Source: Phytophthora hibernalis
Lineage: Eukaryota; Oomycota; Peronosporomycetes; Peronosporales; Peronosporaceae
Direction: 5' to 3'
Length of the DNA: 64,000 bases
NCBI GenBank assembly: GCA_012656075.1
Contig: JAAKBF010000259.1
Span: 1-64,000 of the forward strand
Shown here: positions 43,621 through 55,254 of the stretch, in pieces
How the letters are laid out: each line of letters opens with the position of its first letter
Position numbering within the stretch: the stretch's first letter is position 1
Notes under the pieces: model-generated
Seen by the model: the letters and a program-made list of their open reading frames with translations, nothing else
What the model was told of the DNA's origin: nothing
Database searches by the model: none
Program-made: the position numbers and the translations under genes

Positions 43621-45640
43621 ATGGAAAGCGCTAAAGACACTCGGGTCGCAGTCGAAGAGGCCGACCGGTCTCTTAAACGACCACACGTACTTCAAACCGT
43701 GCAAGCCGAGGAAGGATGTGCGAAACGACGACTACTTCGATCGCGCAGAAGCGCTCATGCGGTACCTGGACCGCCTAGACCTCGGTAAGTTTGGCCGCTT
43801 AGGATGTTGCTAGTAAGTATCTAACGAGCTGTACGGATGCATTCGCATAGCAAACGGTGCCCGAGAAAGCCAAGAGACGCGAGACGTATTCACGGGAGCG
43901 TTGATGCGCTAAACCATGCGGCCAGCAAAGACTCAACACCGGCGAGAGCTGCCAACGCAAGCGGGGTATCACGAAGCGAGGGCACATGGATATCGGGTCC
44001 AGGAGCGAGTACTGAAGGGGCAAAATCAAATGAAGGTGGCCAAGAAGTTATTGGAGCCTTGGGGTGGCATAGAAATGTTACCAAATCAAACCGTATCGTG
44101 TATTGTACAGTTCGCCTGAAACCTGAGCAACGCAACCGATCCATCATCCCTGCATCTCTGATCCCCACTTCCCCGCACGTGATGGACGACGAAACTGCTG
44201 CGTCAAGCGCTTCCTCTGACATCTCAACCCCACACGCAACCAGTCATCCCGGTGCGTATTCATGATGCACAAGATGCAGCTCTCCATACACTAATCACCA
44301 GTTTTTTTAATGTTTTCTGTACAGAAGATAAAGCGCCAACGAGTGTAGAACTTCATAGTCATCGACTGCATCGCTAGAACTACGTATTGAATCTGTCCGT
44401 GACTATAAGGCGGAAATCAGGAGGCCCCGTAGCACCGAACACGAGCTGAAGATTCCGCACCACGGCTGCCGGGCCAGACTTCGCATCGGGGACAGTGTTA
44501 TCTGCTTCCATCTGGCGCTTTCCACAGTAGACTTCGGAGCTGTATCGCACATAATAAGAAAGTACACATTGATATTAGACACGATAAGACAACTTTAGAG
44601 CCAAAAAAACAGAGCGCACCCAAAGGCACGCTCTTCCTTACCGAATAGAATACGCTGTCTCTGAACAGCATATCATGAAACGTTAAGTTCACAAGTGGGG
44701 GCTTGTCCTTCATGTAGACTCTCATACGGTTGAACGTTGACCGCGAAGGAAGCATCGCCTCATCAAATGCCATGACTCGGGGGTATAGTTGGCCTGGAAT
44801 GTATCCTCACAGAATACATTTAGAAAATCCGCATTGGTTTCTTGGTCCGCCTCTACATGGATGGCATCATTATTCTCGGTATCCTCGCTGTCCGACACCA
44901 CATATTCACTGCACGAACTGTCCGCGTTGTCAGCGACTTCAAGCTCAACGTTGAGGTTTCATCACGAAGAAGGGTCCAGACTATCATGATGAACAGACAA
45001 GGTCTGTTTTGAATTCAGATTCTCTTCAATTGACTCGACGCTACATGAAATACTACAAGTCGCTATTTCTGGGGCTTATTGATCTCGTTATCATCAATGC
45101 GTTTATCCTCTACACCTACAGTACCGCCGCACAGTGGATGACAAGATCAAAATGTCGCACGTGCAGATTCTAAAGCGGCTCCATTTTGAGCTGCCGAGGC
45201 TTGTCGGAGCCCTTTAAAACGGAGCAAACTTTGCAAGCGCGCTATGGGCGCTTCCTAGTCGCCTCAGCGTTGCCTTTACACACTCGTCAGTATGCACTTG
45301 ATAGCAGCCTGGCGTTGCTTAGCTGCATGCCACGATTGCGCAGCATTTCGACCCAGTCTTGGAGGGAGACAACGTTCTACTGCGCGGAATGCAAGCTGAA
45401 GACCGCGTCAAAAGACGCCGATGCCGCGTGGGTGTTCCTGTGTAACAAAATCAAGCACACGGCCAGGGTGATACAGCGACGTGTTTTGATATCTGGCACA
45501 AACACTGGAATAATGGTACCTTGATTCTGAAAGCCGCCGCCAAGGAGCGAGGTACCGCGCACGAAAGCCATCGAGACGAGGAGCTGACACTGGCACTGGC
45601 ACGGAGGCTGCATCACAGTCGTCGAGTGAGTCTGAAAGTA
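43621..45640 (+). pseudogene. PiggyBac transposase relic with inverted middle
   Basis: Plus-strand N-terminal coding reads WKALKTLGSQSKRPTGLLND and DYFDRAEALMRYLDRLDL (about 43620-43790), then HGSVDALNHAASKDSTPA and MDDETAASSASSDIST (about 43890-44240). The C-terminal half is again on plus: SLQLTRRYMKYYKSLFLGLI (about 45025-45085), KIKMSHVQILKRLHFEL and the Cys-rich end TFYCAECKL and CFDIWHKHWNNG (to about 45520). Between them (about 44300-44965) the DDE part lies on the minus strand. PiggyBac transposases excise and insert at TTAA; this copy cannot make one protein. N- and C-terminal parts are also in different frames. Confidence 0.7.
44384..44965 (-). pseudogene. Inverted PiggyBac DDE segment
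   Basis: Minus strand: an acidic lead (SDSEDTENNDAIHVEADQE, about 44890-44840), GYIPGQLYPRVMAFDEAMLP (about 44815-44755) with the first catalytic Asp, then SRSTFNRMRVYMKDKP. After a frame change come CSETAYSIR and a 102-nt GT-AG intron (44641-44540), followed by EVYCGKRQMEADNTV, SGPAAVVRNLQLVFG and RLIVTDRF, where the next Asp sits. These are ordered PiggyBac motifs and belong between the plus-strand pieces on either side. Confidence 0.75.
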
Positions 45641-46029
45641 AGGACGGGCGTAGCTAGCAGCATGTGCGTGCACGCAGGCGAGCGCAACGCACTCCAACGT
45701 ACATGCACGTGCAATTTTGAACCTGGCTACAATTTAAACATGCACTACGAAGACTTAGCATCCGAATAAAAGCGCGAGCACTAGATGATGGTAATGGCGC
45801 TAACACTAACGGCAGCTGCGTGGGGTCGCAGTCCGAATAAGACTGCGAGGTGGTCGGTTGCTCCGGCTGCCCCAACCAGAGCTTGTGCGTGTCGAGCACG
45901 TCTCGTCAGACGGACCCTGCTGTGTTCGGCGTGAAGCAGCGTCAGGTGGACGTCGAGCACAAGCTGCTGTGCTCTCTGGTAAGGGCGGCGTAGACAGGTT
46001 GACGGTGACATGTCAGACCTCCTTCGCGC
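45641..46029. other. Region after PiggyBac, no gene supported
   Basis: GC-rich, short frames on both strands, none with recognisable motifs. Confidence 0.45.
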
Positions 46030-46218
46030 TTGCCAGCCATTTCATTCAGATGGGCTGCTAGACGTACCCGTCAGCAGGGACCAGTCGGCACGGTCAGATT
46101 TGCAGACTACATTGGAGACAGTACCTCGACTGATCCACCCGAGAATCCTGTCCTCATGTACAATGGACCCCTTCACCGTGTTCCGCTCGATTTTGAGTTC
46201 CCTAAGGGCACGATAGCT
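46030..46218 (+). pseudogene. Fragment of YR family 2 C-terminal (GCR1_C-like) domain
   Basis: NPVLMYNGPLHRVPLDFEFP followed by KGTIANA and a stop. The other two family members have the same block: KLHLLPEDFDFPS...AWRLWWFG at 60.2 kb and HGVPKDWAFP...WNLWFFG at 22.1 kb. The fragment breaks off just before the Trp-rich end. Nothing upstream of about 46030 can be assigned to the family. Confidence 0.45.
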
Positions 46219-47645
46219 AATGCCTGAGAATAATTGGTGGTTACAGTGGTCAACAACAATTAACATTTTCGTTAGCACGGCAAAGACTCTCGAATAAATC
46301 GTTCTAAAACTCGGATAATACATAGGCTCATTTACTTGTACACGTTTATCTTGGATTTGGTCGTTGTGGAAATGCTGGTACATGTATCGTATAGGGCTCT
46401 TTATGGGCAGTACGCGGATAGCCCTTTCGCTTTTCAATGCATGTACATGTTTTAACAACACGCAACCGGGCACGAAGAAAGTTAACTTACTACTTAGGAT
46501 CGCGCGTACCCATGCCAGATCACGGCACCCTATACAATACCAGTAATGAGCCCGACGAATTGATGCCTGGATATCTACAACATCAACAAAATTAAAACGC
46601 ACGCTCGTAATGGCCCCGGAGTGGTTGATCATCGTAAGCTGTGGCGCCGGCGCGGTTAAATCGCAGGCACCGTTCTTGAGCACTGGCGCCAGCGCGGGGG
46701 CATGTATTGTCAATGGAGATTGCCTAACTATATATGTAAATTTTGAGTTTTTCTTGTTGGACCTCGCTCCAATAAAATCGTGACTATTGTGGCCTGACTT
46801 GTAATTTGTATGGATAGTAATCTGAACTCCTCGACAAAGTTGGACAGCCCGTCCAACACTTGCATACAAAACCAAGAATTCAGTCCAACAAATTCAGGAG
46901 AATCATGCATATACGGGAAGGAGAAAGACAATTTTTGCGGATTTGGATGTATAGTGAATTCAAGTGTGTCATACAGTGCCGGTAATATTTATACGAACGA
47001 CTCATTTTTCGAGTTTTGTCCACTAAAATGCGCTAAAAGGACTGTAATTTGACCAATCGATGCAGCATGCAAAGCCCTATGCTGCTGAATGTTGGCGTAT
47101 TTGAGCTGAAACAATGGTCTGATGCTGGTTGGAATGATTGTTCTGGATGCTGTTTGAGGACAGGGAACGCTTTGGTCGCGCGAAGAACTGACGCAGAAGC
47201 AGCTACTGGAAGTGAAGCAGTTGGATGCGAAGAAGATAGAGGGGAGGAGAAACTGGCAAAGCTCGGTGGTAGACTGAAGGAGCAAGTAAGGTTAGTCACT
47301 GGGATTAAATGTTGCAATGTCTGGGCGACAATGTACGTTTCTACACTAGGAATTGTGTTTCGCAAGGACATCCAAACCAAATCCAGTCCGTTCCAGCAAG
47401 CAGCAGCGTCTGTGGTGGCTACCGCCCCAAAAGAATCACAATCGATTGAAACTTGAGCCAGAATGAGAATGCAAAAACATTGGTCCGATTCCTGACAGGC
47501 GAACAGCTCCACCATCTCCACCAGGTTTTTACTGCAAATTTTTCACATTTGTCGTAGTATCACACCACTGAAAGTGTGCTTTGTGGTTGCAGCGCGATCT
47601 ACTGATGAAGTCCGTGCTTTAGTTGTCAACCAAGAAACGAGTGCA
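46219..47645. other. Unresolved region
   Basis: A 277-codon frame on minus (46875-46042) overlaps the YR fragment and shows no motif. At 47100-47290 a plus-strand stretch reads EELTQKQLLEVKQLDAKKIE in one frame and a Glu/Ala-rich coil in another, possibly 5' exons of the pseudogene that follows. No gene can be assigned with confidence. Confidence 0.35.
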
Positions 47646-48252
47646 AAATAACGCGACGCGGTGCAGCACCTCATTCGGAATATTAAGTGTGATGAGCAGC
47701 ACGGGTTGAGAGGCAGGCTGAACTGGACAAGGCAAACTCGCGTCGCCGAGAGGTTGACTTTGACATGAAATCGGCGGGGCTGGTAGGTCGTACCAGCATG
47801 GCTTCGAATGATTTCTACAGCTGTCCCGAACATCAGTATTTGGGAAACAGTCTTTCACGGTCACCAGGTTGGGGTCGCATTCGTTTGTGCAGATCTACAG
47901 CAGCTAACCAATTATCTAATGCATTAGGCTCTACACAGAACAGCAGGCAAACCCCATCCGCTCGAAAAGCTGCAAACAAGTTCATTTACTTGAAGGGCCC
48001 CTGTGGTTCAAAAGTATCACCGGGAAACATCACCGATCCGGAAATGAGCGTACCAGTGACAACGACACAACCTGTTGTAATCCCTACTGTACCAAATCTT
48101 GTATATCATCCGCAGTTCGTTGTACCGGGTTATCCTGAGAACTACCCCGCCCCCATCGCCCCGTATTCGATGTTTGCGCCACCTATTGCCCCGGTCAACC
48201 CGTACCGATTCAGCTTTCCATCGCCATATTTCTCAGGGTGTCCATACCCAAC

Positions 48253-48530
48253 CAGTGCTTCCTAAAAATATATGGTACTAACAATATATTGCCATAATAT
48301 GCGGTGCATAATTGATTTCCTGAGCAAGATGATACCCTACAATAATTGATTGTTCAACCCAGTTACTTGACGATTTTTACCCAATCACATTACGATAAAC
48401 TGGATTTTGACCAATGAAATCATCCATTAAAATTTGCAATAATTGATGTTTCAATCTTCGTTTTCAGATGCAATAATTGAGGGTGGGCTGTGGATCACCC
48501 TCCGCTTCCATAGTATTTTAGGAAGCACTG
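48253..48530. mobile_element. hAT-type MITE, copy 2, with 8-bp target duplication
   Basis: 278 bp, ends CAGTGCTTCCTAAAAATA / TATTTTAGGAAGCACTG, flanked by the perfect 8-bp duplication TACCCAAC (48245-48252 and 48531-48538). TIR sequence and 8-bp duplication are typical of hAT elements. It is longer than copy 1 and carries no coding region, so it is non-autonomous. Confidence 0.9.
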
Positions 48531-49368
48531 TACCCAACTACACCACCATCATATTGGAATCGTTCCTACGCCCGAGCAATCTCCAAAATCTGTTCTTTGT
48601 CATCAAGAGGAAGACGTTTATCGATTGGAGCGAGAACTGAAAATGAAGCGATTTGCCAACGAGCAGCAAGCTGAAGAAAAGGAATTTGCCCGGTGCAGGG
48701 ACACTCACAGGAACTACAAGTTAGTAGATGCCCTAAAACCCCGCATTTGCTTTGACGCATATTAATCGACGTCAAATTAGACCAAGATCTCGACATTTAC
48801 CGTCCCAGAAGACCCTCTGCAAGTTTCATTGATGAAGGCGATGATGACAAAAGGCGATTCTGCTCTCCAAAGTAAGGCTAAAACTTAATTCCTGCATTAT
48901 ACGGGTACATGTAAACAGCGGTATGTTCACGCACATTACCATGCATTCAGAGGCAACATCTTGAAAGCCTAGCTGAGGTCCGAAATGAACGAGACATTTT
49001 CGAGGAGCAAGAGTGGTGTAGGGAAATCCAGATTTCGGATCACCCTACACTAGGGATGCCTAAGCTAGACCAGTGGGAACATCGCACTCAAGAGGATCAA
49101 ATGGATACACAGCCAAGTGGATGCATAGCCAAGTGGATTCATCGCACTCAACAAGGAACGGATTTAAACGGGGATCGCACTTAGCTGGACTCGGCGATAA
49201 TCGACTCGGCGAAGGTTGGACTCGGCGAAAGTCGACTTAGCAAGAATATGCCTAGAGGGAGATATACCAACTGAGGGGATAAATCAGGATCTGGGCGAAG
49301 AGTCGCCGAGAGGTAGGAAACAGCTCGACACTAAGGGACGGAGCTAAGCAAAGCGTCGCAGGGAGATA

Positions 49369-49915
49369 TGTAACGACTTTATTTCATAAGATGTTTGTAT
49401 AAGACCGATAGATGAACATAGGGAAGACCCCGGCAGGGCTCTCCGAAGACATAGAGATAACAATCAGAGCAGAATCTTCTAAGTCCAAGAACAGCGTACA
49501 CTTTTTCAGTAAGTCCCTGCGTGGGCTGGATTACGTCTGCCGTCGTTCCCCGAGAAGCATAGCTTGTAGGGGAGCCGTCTGGTAGCGCCAAGGGATCAAG
49601 GTCGGCCCGGGGTGGGCACTTCTCACTACCAAGCGAAGACAAGTCTCGTCGATTCGACGAGCCGGTGGATCTGCACAACCCAGGACACCGTAACCTCCTA
49701 ACTCGGAGACCGCCCCGCTCAGGTGCGTCTCTGGAGAAGTTTGGAGCTTGGTACATGTTGGGAGCAACACTCAACTGAACCCCGTCTGGGGTGAACCGCA
49801 AAGGAACCGACAGGAACCCTGCCCAAGCCCAACATCGCCGACCTGACTCGTCGAATTGTTGTGCTGTTGCGTGGAAGCCTAATTAACGACGTTTTCTGTG
49901 AATCACAACACCACA
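49369..49915 (-). repeat. Solo LTR candidate (Gypsy-like)
   Basis: On minus it runs from TGTGGTGTTGTGATTC to GAAATAAAGTCGTTACA, about 547 bp with TGT...ACA ends and an AATAAA polyadenylation-like signal near the end. No internal element region adjoins, and exon-like pieces of the same pseudogene lie on both sides, so it is probably a solo LTR. No target duplication was found, which lowers confidence. Confidence 0.45.
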
Positions 49916-50250
49916 ATGAAAAGGTAAATAATGGATGCTAAACAAGGGTTGATCTCGTCTTCAAGTGTAATGTGTTGTGCGTCAGCTAGAAGAGTTGAAG
50001 GCAAATATTCAGGGACAAAGGGAGGAGAAAAAGCGTGAGCTAGATCACGAAGCCTGGGTCACCAAGCAAAAGAGATAGTTGGTAGCATTTCGACTACAGC
50101 GTGCAATTCAGCACGAACATATAAAGTCTGATGTGCTGCCTTTAGATTATCAACGGGAATCCCCAGAACCGTACAGGCCCGATAATACTGGTTTGGGACT
50201 ATTCTGCTGGTGCACCTGCTACTGTAAATGATCTACAAGTAAGCTTGATT

Positions 50251-50968
50251 TCATGCTACAGTGTGCCTACTTTGCTGGCATGGCCTTTCGTCTAAATTAC
50301 ATATGCTGTGTTTCAGGGAAAAGTGATCCGCACGCCGTTCAAGGTTGTCTCTGCAAAAGAGACCAAAACAATTTGACCTCAACGAAAGCTACACATGCTT
50401 CTCTCCTCCCGTCATGCGAAAAAATTATCCACTGCCTCATACCTACGTGTCTTCATAGAGGTACGAACACACGAACAACGGCTTTGTTGTCACGAACTTA
50501 TTTGGTGCAGGTGGTCCGCGGTCCGAACGAGTTTACGCTGGACAGCATTTGATATTTTCAAGCTGCAGAGTGAGGGAAAATTGACATTAGCATGCGAAAA
50601 TTTCAAGCTGTGAAGCAGTCTACAATGCCGGACCCGTCTAAGATTATTGTTTTCCACCAACGATAGACGAATATGGTGAAATGAGGATACACTAATAGTA
50701 CAAGGTGCGCGCGCAGAGGAAGCCCTGCTGGCGAACACAGAGATAGACGCAGGTACACAAATATCCACCATCCTTACAAAAACAACGTATAACGCTATCA
50801 ACTGTGTGCTCATTCGCAGCACGGTATCAATTATCAGACACGCCACTACATAGACCACATTTTCTCTCTTCGTACGATAATCGATGTGGGGAAGAACTGT
50901 TCATTGTTCGGTGAAATGAGGCTTGCCTTTGAGCAGCTTGCGGAGCAAGGCGTGATGAGTCCCCCGGG
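50251..50968. other. Unresolved, some coding-like pieces
   Basis: Plus-strand pieces around 50320-50610 (TPFKVVSAKETKT, FDLNESYTCFSPPVMRKNYP, NGFVVTNLFGAGG) read as protein in changing frames, perhaps the end of the preceding pseudogene. CSLFGEMRLAFEQLAEQGVM at about 50900-50960 is another isolated piece. No family recognised. Confidence 0.3.
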
Positions 50969-51468
50969 TGTGGTGTGGCGGGTTTAAAATCTAGCTTCAG
51001 CGTGCAGAAGGCCGTCGATGCCTGGGTGCACGTGCTTGTCTTGTCGCTGGCTCGACCTTCGTGTCGACCAAGCGAAAGACCGAAAATGAACAGTTCGCAG
51101 CTACTCGGAGAAGTGGAGAACCTTGCACCCAGCAGCAGTCTTCCTCACACCTGTGCTGGGACGAGAAGGACGAAACCTCCCCGAGTAGCTATTTGCGGCA
51201 TCGCAGGGCAGAAACCACCGCCAGTAAGTTTCAGGTTGCCCAGCCCTGTGACGCCCTTGTGTGTGCTCGCCAGTTGAAGTCTGCGTTCGATGACATCTGA
51301 TTATCCCCGTCGAACCCGAAAAGATAGCTTCCTGCTCGCTGCGCTTGCCGGAAACTTCCCAGTGTACAGTAGCTAGAACGGACATAGGACGTCGTTAGGA
51401 GACCAAGTGACATCAAAGTACCTTACTCAAAAACAAGAAACAAAACTACATTGACCTGTCGCTCCACA
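50969..51468 (-). repeat. Gypsy 3' LTR
   Basis: On minus it starts TGTGGAGCGACAGG and ends CCGCCACACCACA, 500 bp with inverted termini. Directly before it is the purine-rich CCTTCGGGGGAGGAA (51483-51469), a good polypurine tract, and before that the end of pol. No 5' LTR was found above 54.7 kb. Confidence 0.65.
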
Positions 51469-51483
51469 TTCCTCCCCCGAAGG

Positions 51484-53518
51484 AAGGCCCCACCGCGAAA
51501 GCAAATCCGCCCATTAGTTGGAAGAACCATCAACGTGCTCAATCTGGTACTGTAGTCCTGTCAGAGACATTGCCCAGTGTTGCAATTTGCCACGCACATG
51601 GCTCTTCACATAGCGAATACGTAGATACGGTTCTTGTGGTCACAATAGAGGTGGAATCCATTACCACGAACGAGTAGGAAAGTGAGGTTCCGCGCCGCCA
51701 AAATGATGGGGTAAGCCTCCTTTTCAATGATGCTCCAGCGCTTTGCAGTCTCATCAAACTTGCCACTCTTGCACACCAACAACTCGTGTTCTTGTTCAGT
51801 CACTGCCATCCCATCAACCCAATCACGAACTTGGGTAACCACTAGACCCCATCCGCGGTCTGAGGCATCCTACGTCAGTACGATCGATGCATCTGACGCC
51901 GGATAGTGAAGTGTCTGCGACGTAGCAAGGAGCTGGCGGGCATTATCAAAATCCGCCGTGTCTTCGGTACTCTAAGTGATAGCTGCACCTGCAGCGAGTG
52001 GCTTCGTGCGCCCAACCAATTTCAGCACAGCCTCGGGTTTATCATGGAAAGGCTGCATCACGCGACTGTAATCCACGAGAGAGTCCGCATCCACCCGGTT
52101 GCGCACAAGAACTGCTGCAGATCGGAAGCAGTATATGGAAGTGGGAGCTGACGAAGACCACTGAGTCGCTCGGGGCAATGGCAGACTCCAGCACCACTGT
52201 ACACGCGTCCACACCACTTCGCCTGCTTGCAAAAAGAAAACCCTTCACCGCGCTCAACTCCAGCCACTCTCACGAACGCGATCGAGGAAGCGACGCAGTG
52301 CAGCAATAAATTCCGCCGGTGTACGTGCGTAGAGCAAGATGTCATCGATCGATATCAACAGATAAGTATGCAGCATGTCATCGAAAACCACGTTCATCTG
52401 GTTCTGGAAATGCAGCGGAGAATCCATCGCTGCCTGTGAAACCCGGTTCGGCGTCCACACACTTTCGTCGGTGATGAAGCTCATCGGTTCTTGACTGTCT
52501 CCGGCTAGGGATAGCCGCGAAAACCCACTCGGCATGTCAAAGCCGTCGAATCCGTAAGCTCCATCCACACTCTCGGACGGAGCGGTCAAGTCAGATTTAG
52601 TACCAGCGATAGGGATCGTCGCCGCGTTCACCGGTCGATAGTCGATCGTCAAACGAAACTCGTTGGGTCAGTTTGCTTTGGGCACCGGAACTGCAGCACA
52701 ATCCCACAGACTCATTTTGTTCCGACCAACAAAACCCATCTTCTCCTGGAGCCGGACGTGTTCACGGAGAAACGTTCTCTGTGCCGCGGAGTACCATCGA
52801 GGGCGAGCCTGAAAAGGATTAGCGTCAGCCCGGAGCGTGATACGCAGCGGCTTGACATCCGCCGGCGGATCAGCAAGGAGATCAATTCGAAAGGCGGCTT
52901 CGTACTCAAATACAGCCTCTCGTAGGAAGTGCAAGTACTCCTTGTCAAAACCGTTGTCGCCGACTGTGACCACCATGTTCTCCAGCTTTGCCTGAATTTC
53001 CGACGAAGGCACCACTTCAGGAACTCCCAAGTCAAAAGGATCGACGTCTGCAGCCGGAGGCCCAGCCGCCTGTTGTGACAATTGGTCGTTTACATCAATG
53101 CCCAGCGCCTTCAGCGAGTCGTTGCCGATAATGAAGTATTCCTCCGGATTCCTCATCACATTGCAGTACACCTCGGACAAATGGACCTGCCCGAAGGAGT
53201 AAATCCAAAGTGACGGCTTCCCGACACAACCGTATTGTCTCCAGCAGCATTCTTCTCTTCCACCGAGGGTAAGGTTACAACCTGAACTGTTGCTCCAAGA
53301 CCCGCGAGATCGTCTAAGCACTGACGAGGTATGTATGTCTCATCGGAGCCAGTATCTGCCAGGTATGGGATCGTCAGAAGGTTGATCACCAAGACTTCTC
53401 CTGGTGCAGGCGCTTCTCCAATCCTCTTAACACGACCACGCGCTGCATCGCGAATCTCCTTCATCTTCTCCACAGCGCGCGTCTTGTCATCGTCGGTAGC
53501 GATAGGACAGTCCCTCAA
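51484..53518 (-). pseudogene. Gypsy pol: protease, RT, RNase H; no integrase
   Basis: Minus strand from 53518: protease YLADTGSDETYIP (about 53320-53360), a linker, then RT with PFQARPRWYSAAQRTFL (about 52770-52820), a frame change near 52660, MTIDYRPVN and LISIDDILLYA, where the catalytic DD lies (about 52330-52360). RNase H (about 51606-51842) has WSIIEKEAYPIILAARNL and FHLYCDHKN. Coding ends with WADLLSRWG near 51500, preceded by a TAA, and the polypurine tract follows at once. In usual Gypsy order integrase should come next, so it was deleted or is naturally missing. At least four frame changes. Confidence 0.8.
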
Positions 53519-54704
53519 CCAATGAGGGCCTTGGCAGTGCCAACAGGCAGGCGAAATTTCCTGTCGTGCTTTGTTGGGCCTTGAGCCAGATCCGGAACCA
53601 CCGTTGCTGCTGCTAGCACTATGTCAATGGTCTTCGTTCCCGACTTGCTGTTGCTGCGATCAGTCGGCTTTTCCTTCTTGGACTTGGAATAGTTCGACTT
53701 GACCTTCTGCTCTTGTACTAACACGTGATACTTGTGTTGCGCACGAGCTTTCTCGTTAATGATGCCAAACAGAGTGAATTCGTTGCGCTTGGCTTCGCGA
53801 CATTCTTACTTCACGTGGCGCCGAACATCATCTCGAAGCATTTTGGGCTCCAAGTTGTCGATGAACACGGTGCAACGAAGTTTCATCCGATCGTTGTACC
53901 CACCGTCGGCGAGGTTATCTACACCGATGATTTTGCTGAGTCCATTCTCCTTGATGAGGGTCGCGAAGTCACGATAGTACTTGAGCACTCTGGCATCAAT
54001 GTCATCTTCGTGGAGGTCGACCTTCAACATTTGTCGAAAGAAATCGTCGAGGTCGGAGACTTGAGCATTCTTCACCGACCCGAGCTTTGCGTCAAACAAA
54101 GAGACCAATTCTTTACTGGTCATGTCGTCGACGGCCTTCCGCAATTTGTCGAGGCACAGTACTTCGAGCAGCTCCGGATCAACACAGGTCTTGACCGGAC
54201 GAACAGCAACTTTCAGCCGTTCCTCACTCTCCATACAACGTTGGCGAACAATACCCACGTACTGCTCCCACCTCCTCTTCCAGCTGACGACCGCATCCTA
54301 GCTCCAGTCAGCCAACTTGGGAGCTTGAGCGAACTCGAACAACGGTTGGTGAACATTCTGCATCACAGCGTCTCCATCTTCGTCGAACCGAACTTCGTTC
54401 CGTTGCATCTTCTTGCGGTCCTTAGAGGACTAAAAATAACTTTGATTCAAGTTCCGCTTGTGCTGCTTGTTGCTTGCGAGGTAAATGCGAAAGTCAGATT
54501 GATGAACTTGCCTAAACTGCCTACGATCTCTCCTACTGTCCTGACAACGGTTGGTCCTTGAAAGACCAGCAGCAAGGTTGCAGATCTCACCGTGGTTGCG
54601 GTTGTCGTCTTGATTCCAGATAGCCATGTGGCAGCTGAAGATGCAACTCGGGCTGTGCTTTTGCCTACAACACCGTGATCAACATGTTCACTGCATTCGA
54701 CCAT
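53519..54704 (-). pseudogene. Gypsy gag with CCHC zinc knuckle
   Basis: The capsid-like helical part (54258-53806) has RKAVDDMTSKELVSLFDAKL and VDNLADGGYNDRMKLR. The zinc knuckle CWHCQGPHWLRDC (about 53505-53545) has the C-x2-C-x3-H-x4-C spacing. An upstream part beginning near 54704 (MVECSEHVDHGVVG) probably belongs to it, in another frame. A basic Lys/Ser-rich linker lies at 53640-53720. The frames differ between these parts. Gag would package the RNA. Confidence 0.7.
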
Positions 54705-55254
54705 TGTTCGTCGCTAAGAGCAGCAATGTGGGGGTTTCCTCGTTGAGGCTTGTTGGACAGTAAATAGCGTCATCGTCATCCAAACTTTACACGATGCAAC
54801 ACGAGAGACAAGTAGATAGCCTTGTTATCTGAAATTTATTTCAGAGTATATCAATGATCCGATTTAAAAAAGCATGATTGCCAAAAATCACAAATATCAA
54901 CATCACAACACGCACCAGCTCAACAGCTCATCTCCAAATCTAATAAACCCTCAAGAACGGACAAAATTACATGTCAATTTTGCTTTTGGTCAGATTCTTC
55001 TCATAATCCAATTTCAACTTGCTACCTTTAGAGAGCCCGAGCCAAACTCACTACAATCACTAGTGGTTATCACGGTTGGAAAATATGTTTGCACAGCCAA
55101 TAAGATCAAACCTTCATCTACCGTCTTTTTCAACTCAAACCTTCCAGCAAAAAGGAGCAGGAGGTGAAGGTTTGACCTGATTGGTTGTGTGTTTGTTGGA
55201 GAGGAAGGCAAGCAAAAGCAGATCTCCTCCACTCGTGGCACTTGTGTTCCAAGA
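54705..55254. other. Intergenic, possible lost 5' LTR area
   Basis: AT-rich, no gene. No copy of the 3' LTR sequence was recognised here, so the Gypsy is probably truncated upstream of gag. Confidence 0.45.

Larger units (their letters stand above)
47646..50250 (+). pseudogene. Proline-rich / coiled-coil gene, broken by a MITE and an LTR
   Basis: Not recognised. Coding starts in a charged coil (ERQAELDKANSRRREVDF, about 47710-47765), continues through GLVGRTSMASNDFYSCPEHQ and a Pro/Tyr/Phe-rich part (APPIAPVNPYRFSFPSPYF) and is cut at 48252 by a hAT-type MITE. Beyond it, in another frame, VLCHQEEDVYRLERELKMKR resumes the coil (48570-48710). Exon-like pieces with GT/AG borders follow: DQDLDIYRPRRPSASFIDEG (48780-48880), HLESLAEVRNERDIFEEQEW (48958-49080) and, beyond the LTR at 49369-49915, QLEELKANIQGQREEKKREL (49985-50080). 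The pieces suggest one multi-exon cytoskeletal-type gene. Repeated CTCGGCGAA words occur at about 49190-49230. Confidence 0.55.

Noticed and set aside
46042..46875. 277-codon open frame on the minus strand
   Set aside because: No motif, odd composition, and it overlaps a recognisable plus-strand YR fragment; likely a chance frame.
49379..49801. 140-codon minus-strand frame
   Set aside because: Lies inside the solo LTR candidate; no motif.
50975..51300. Plus-strand frames rich in Ser and Arg
   Set aside because: They lie wholly inside the Gypsy 3' LTR.
53725..54561. 278-codon open frame on the plus strand
   Set aside because: It is the antisense of Gypsy gag, which is identified by order, zinc knuckle and neighbours on the minus strand.
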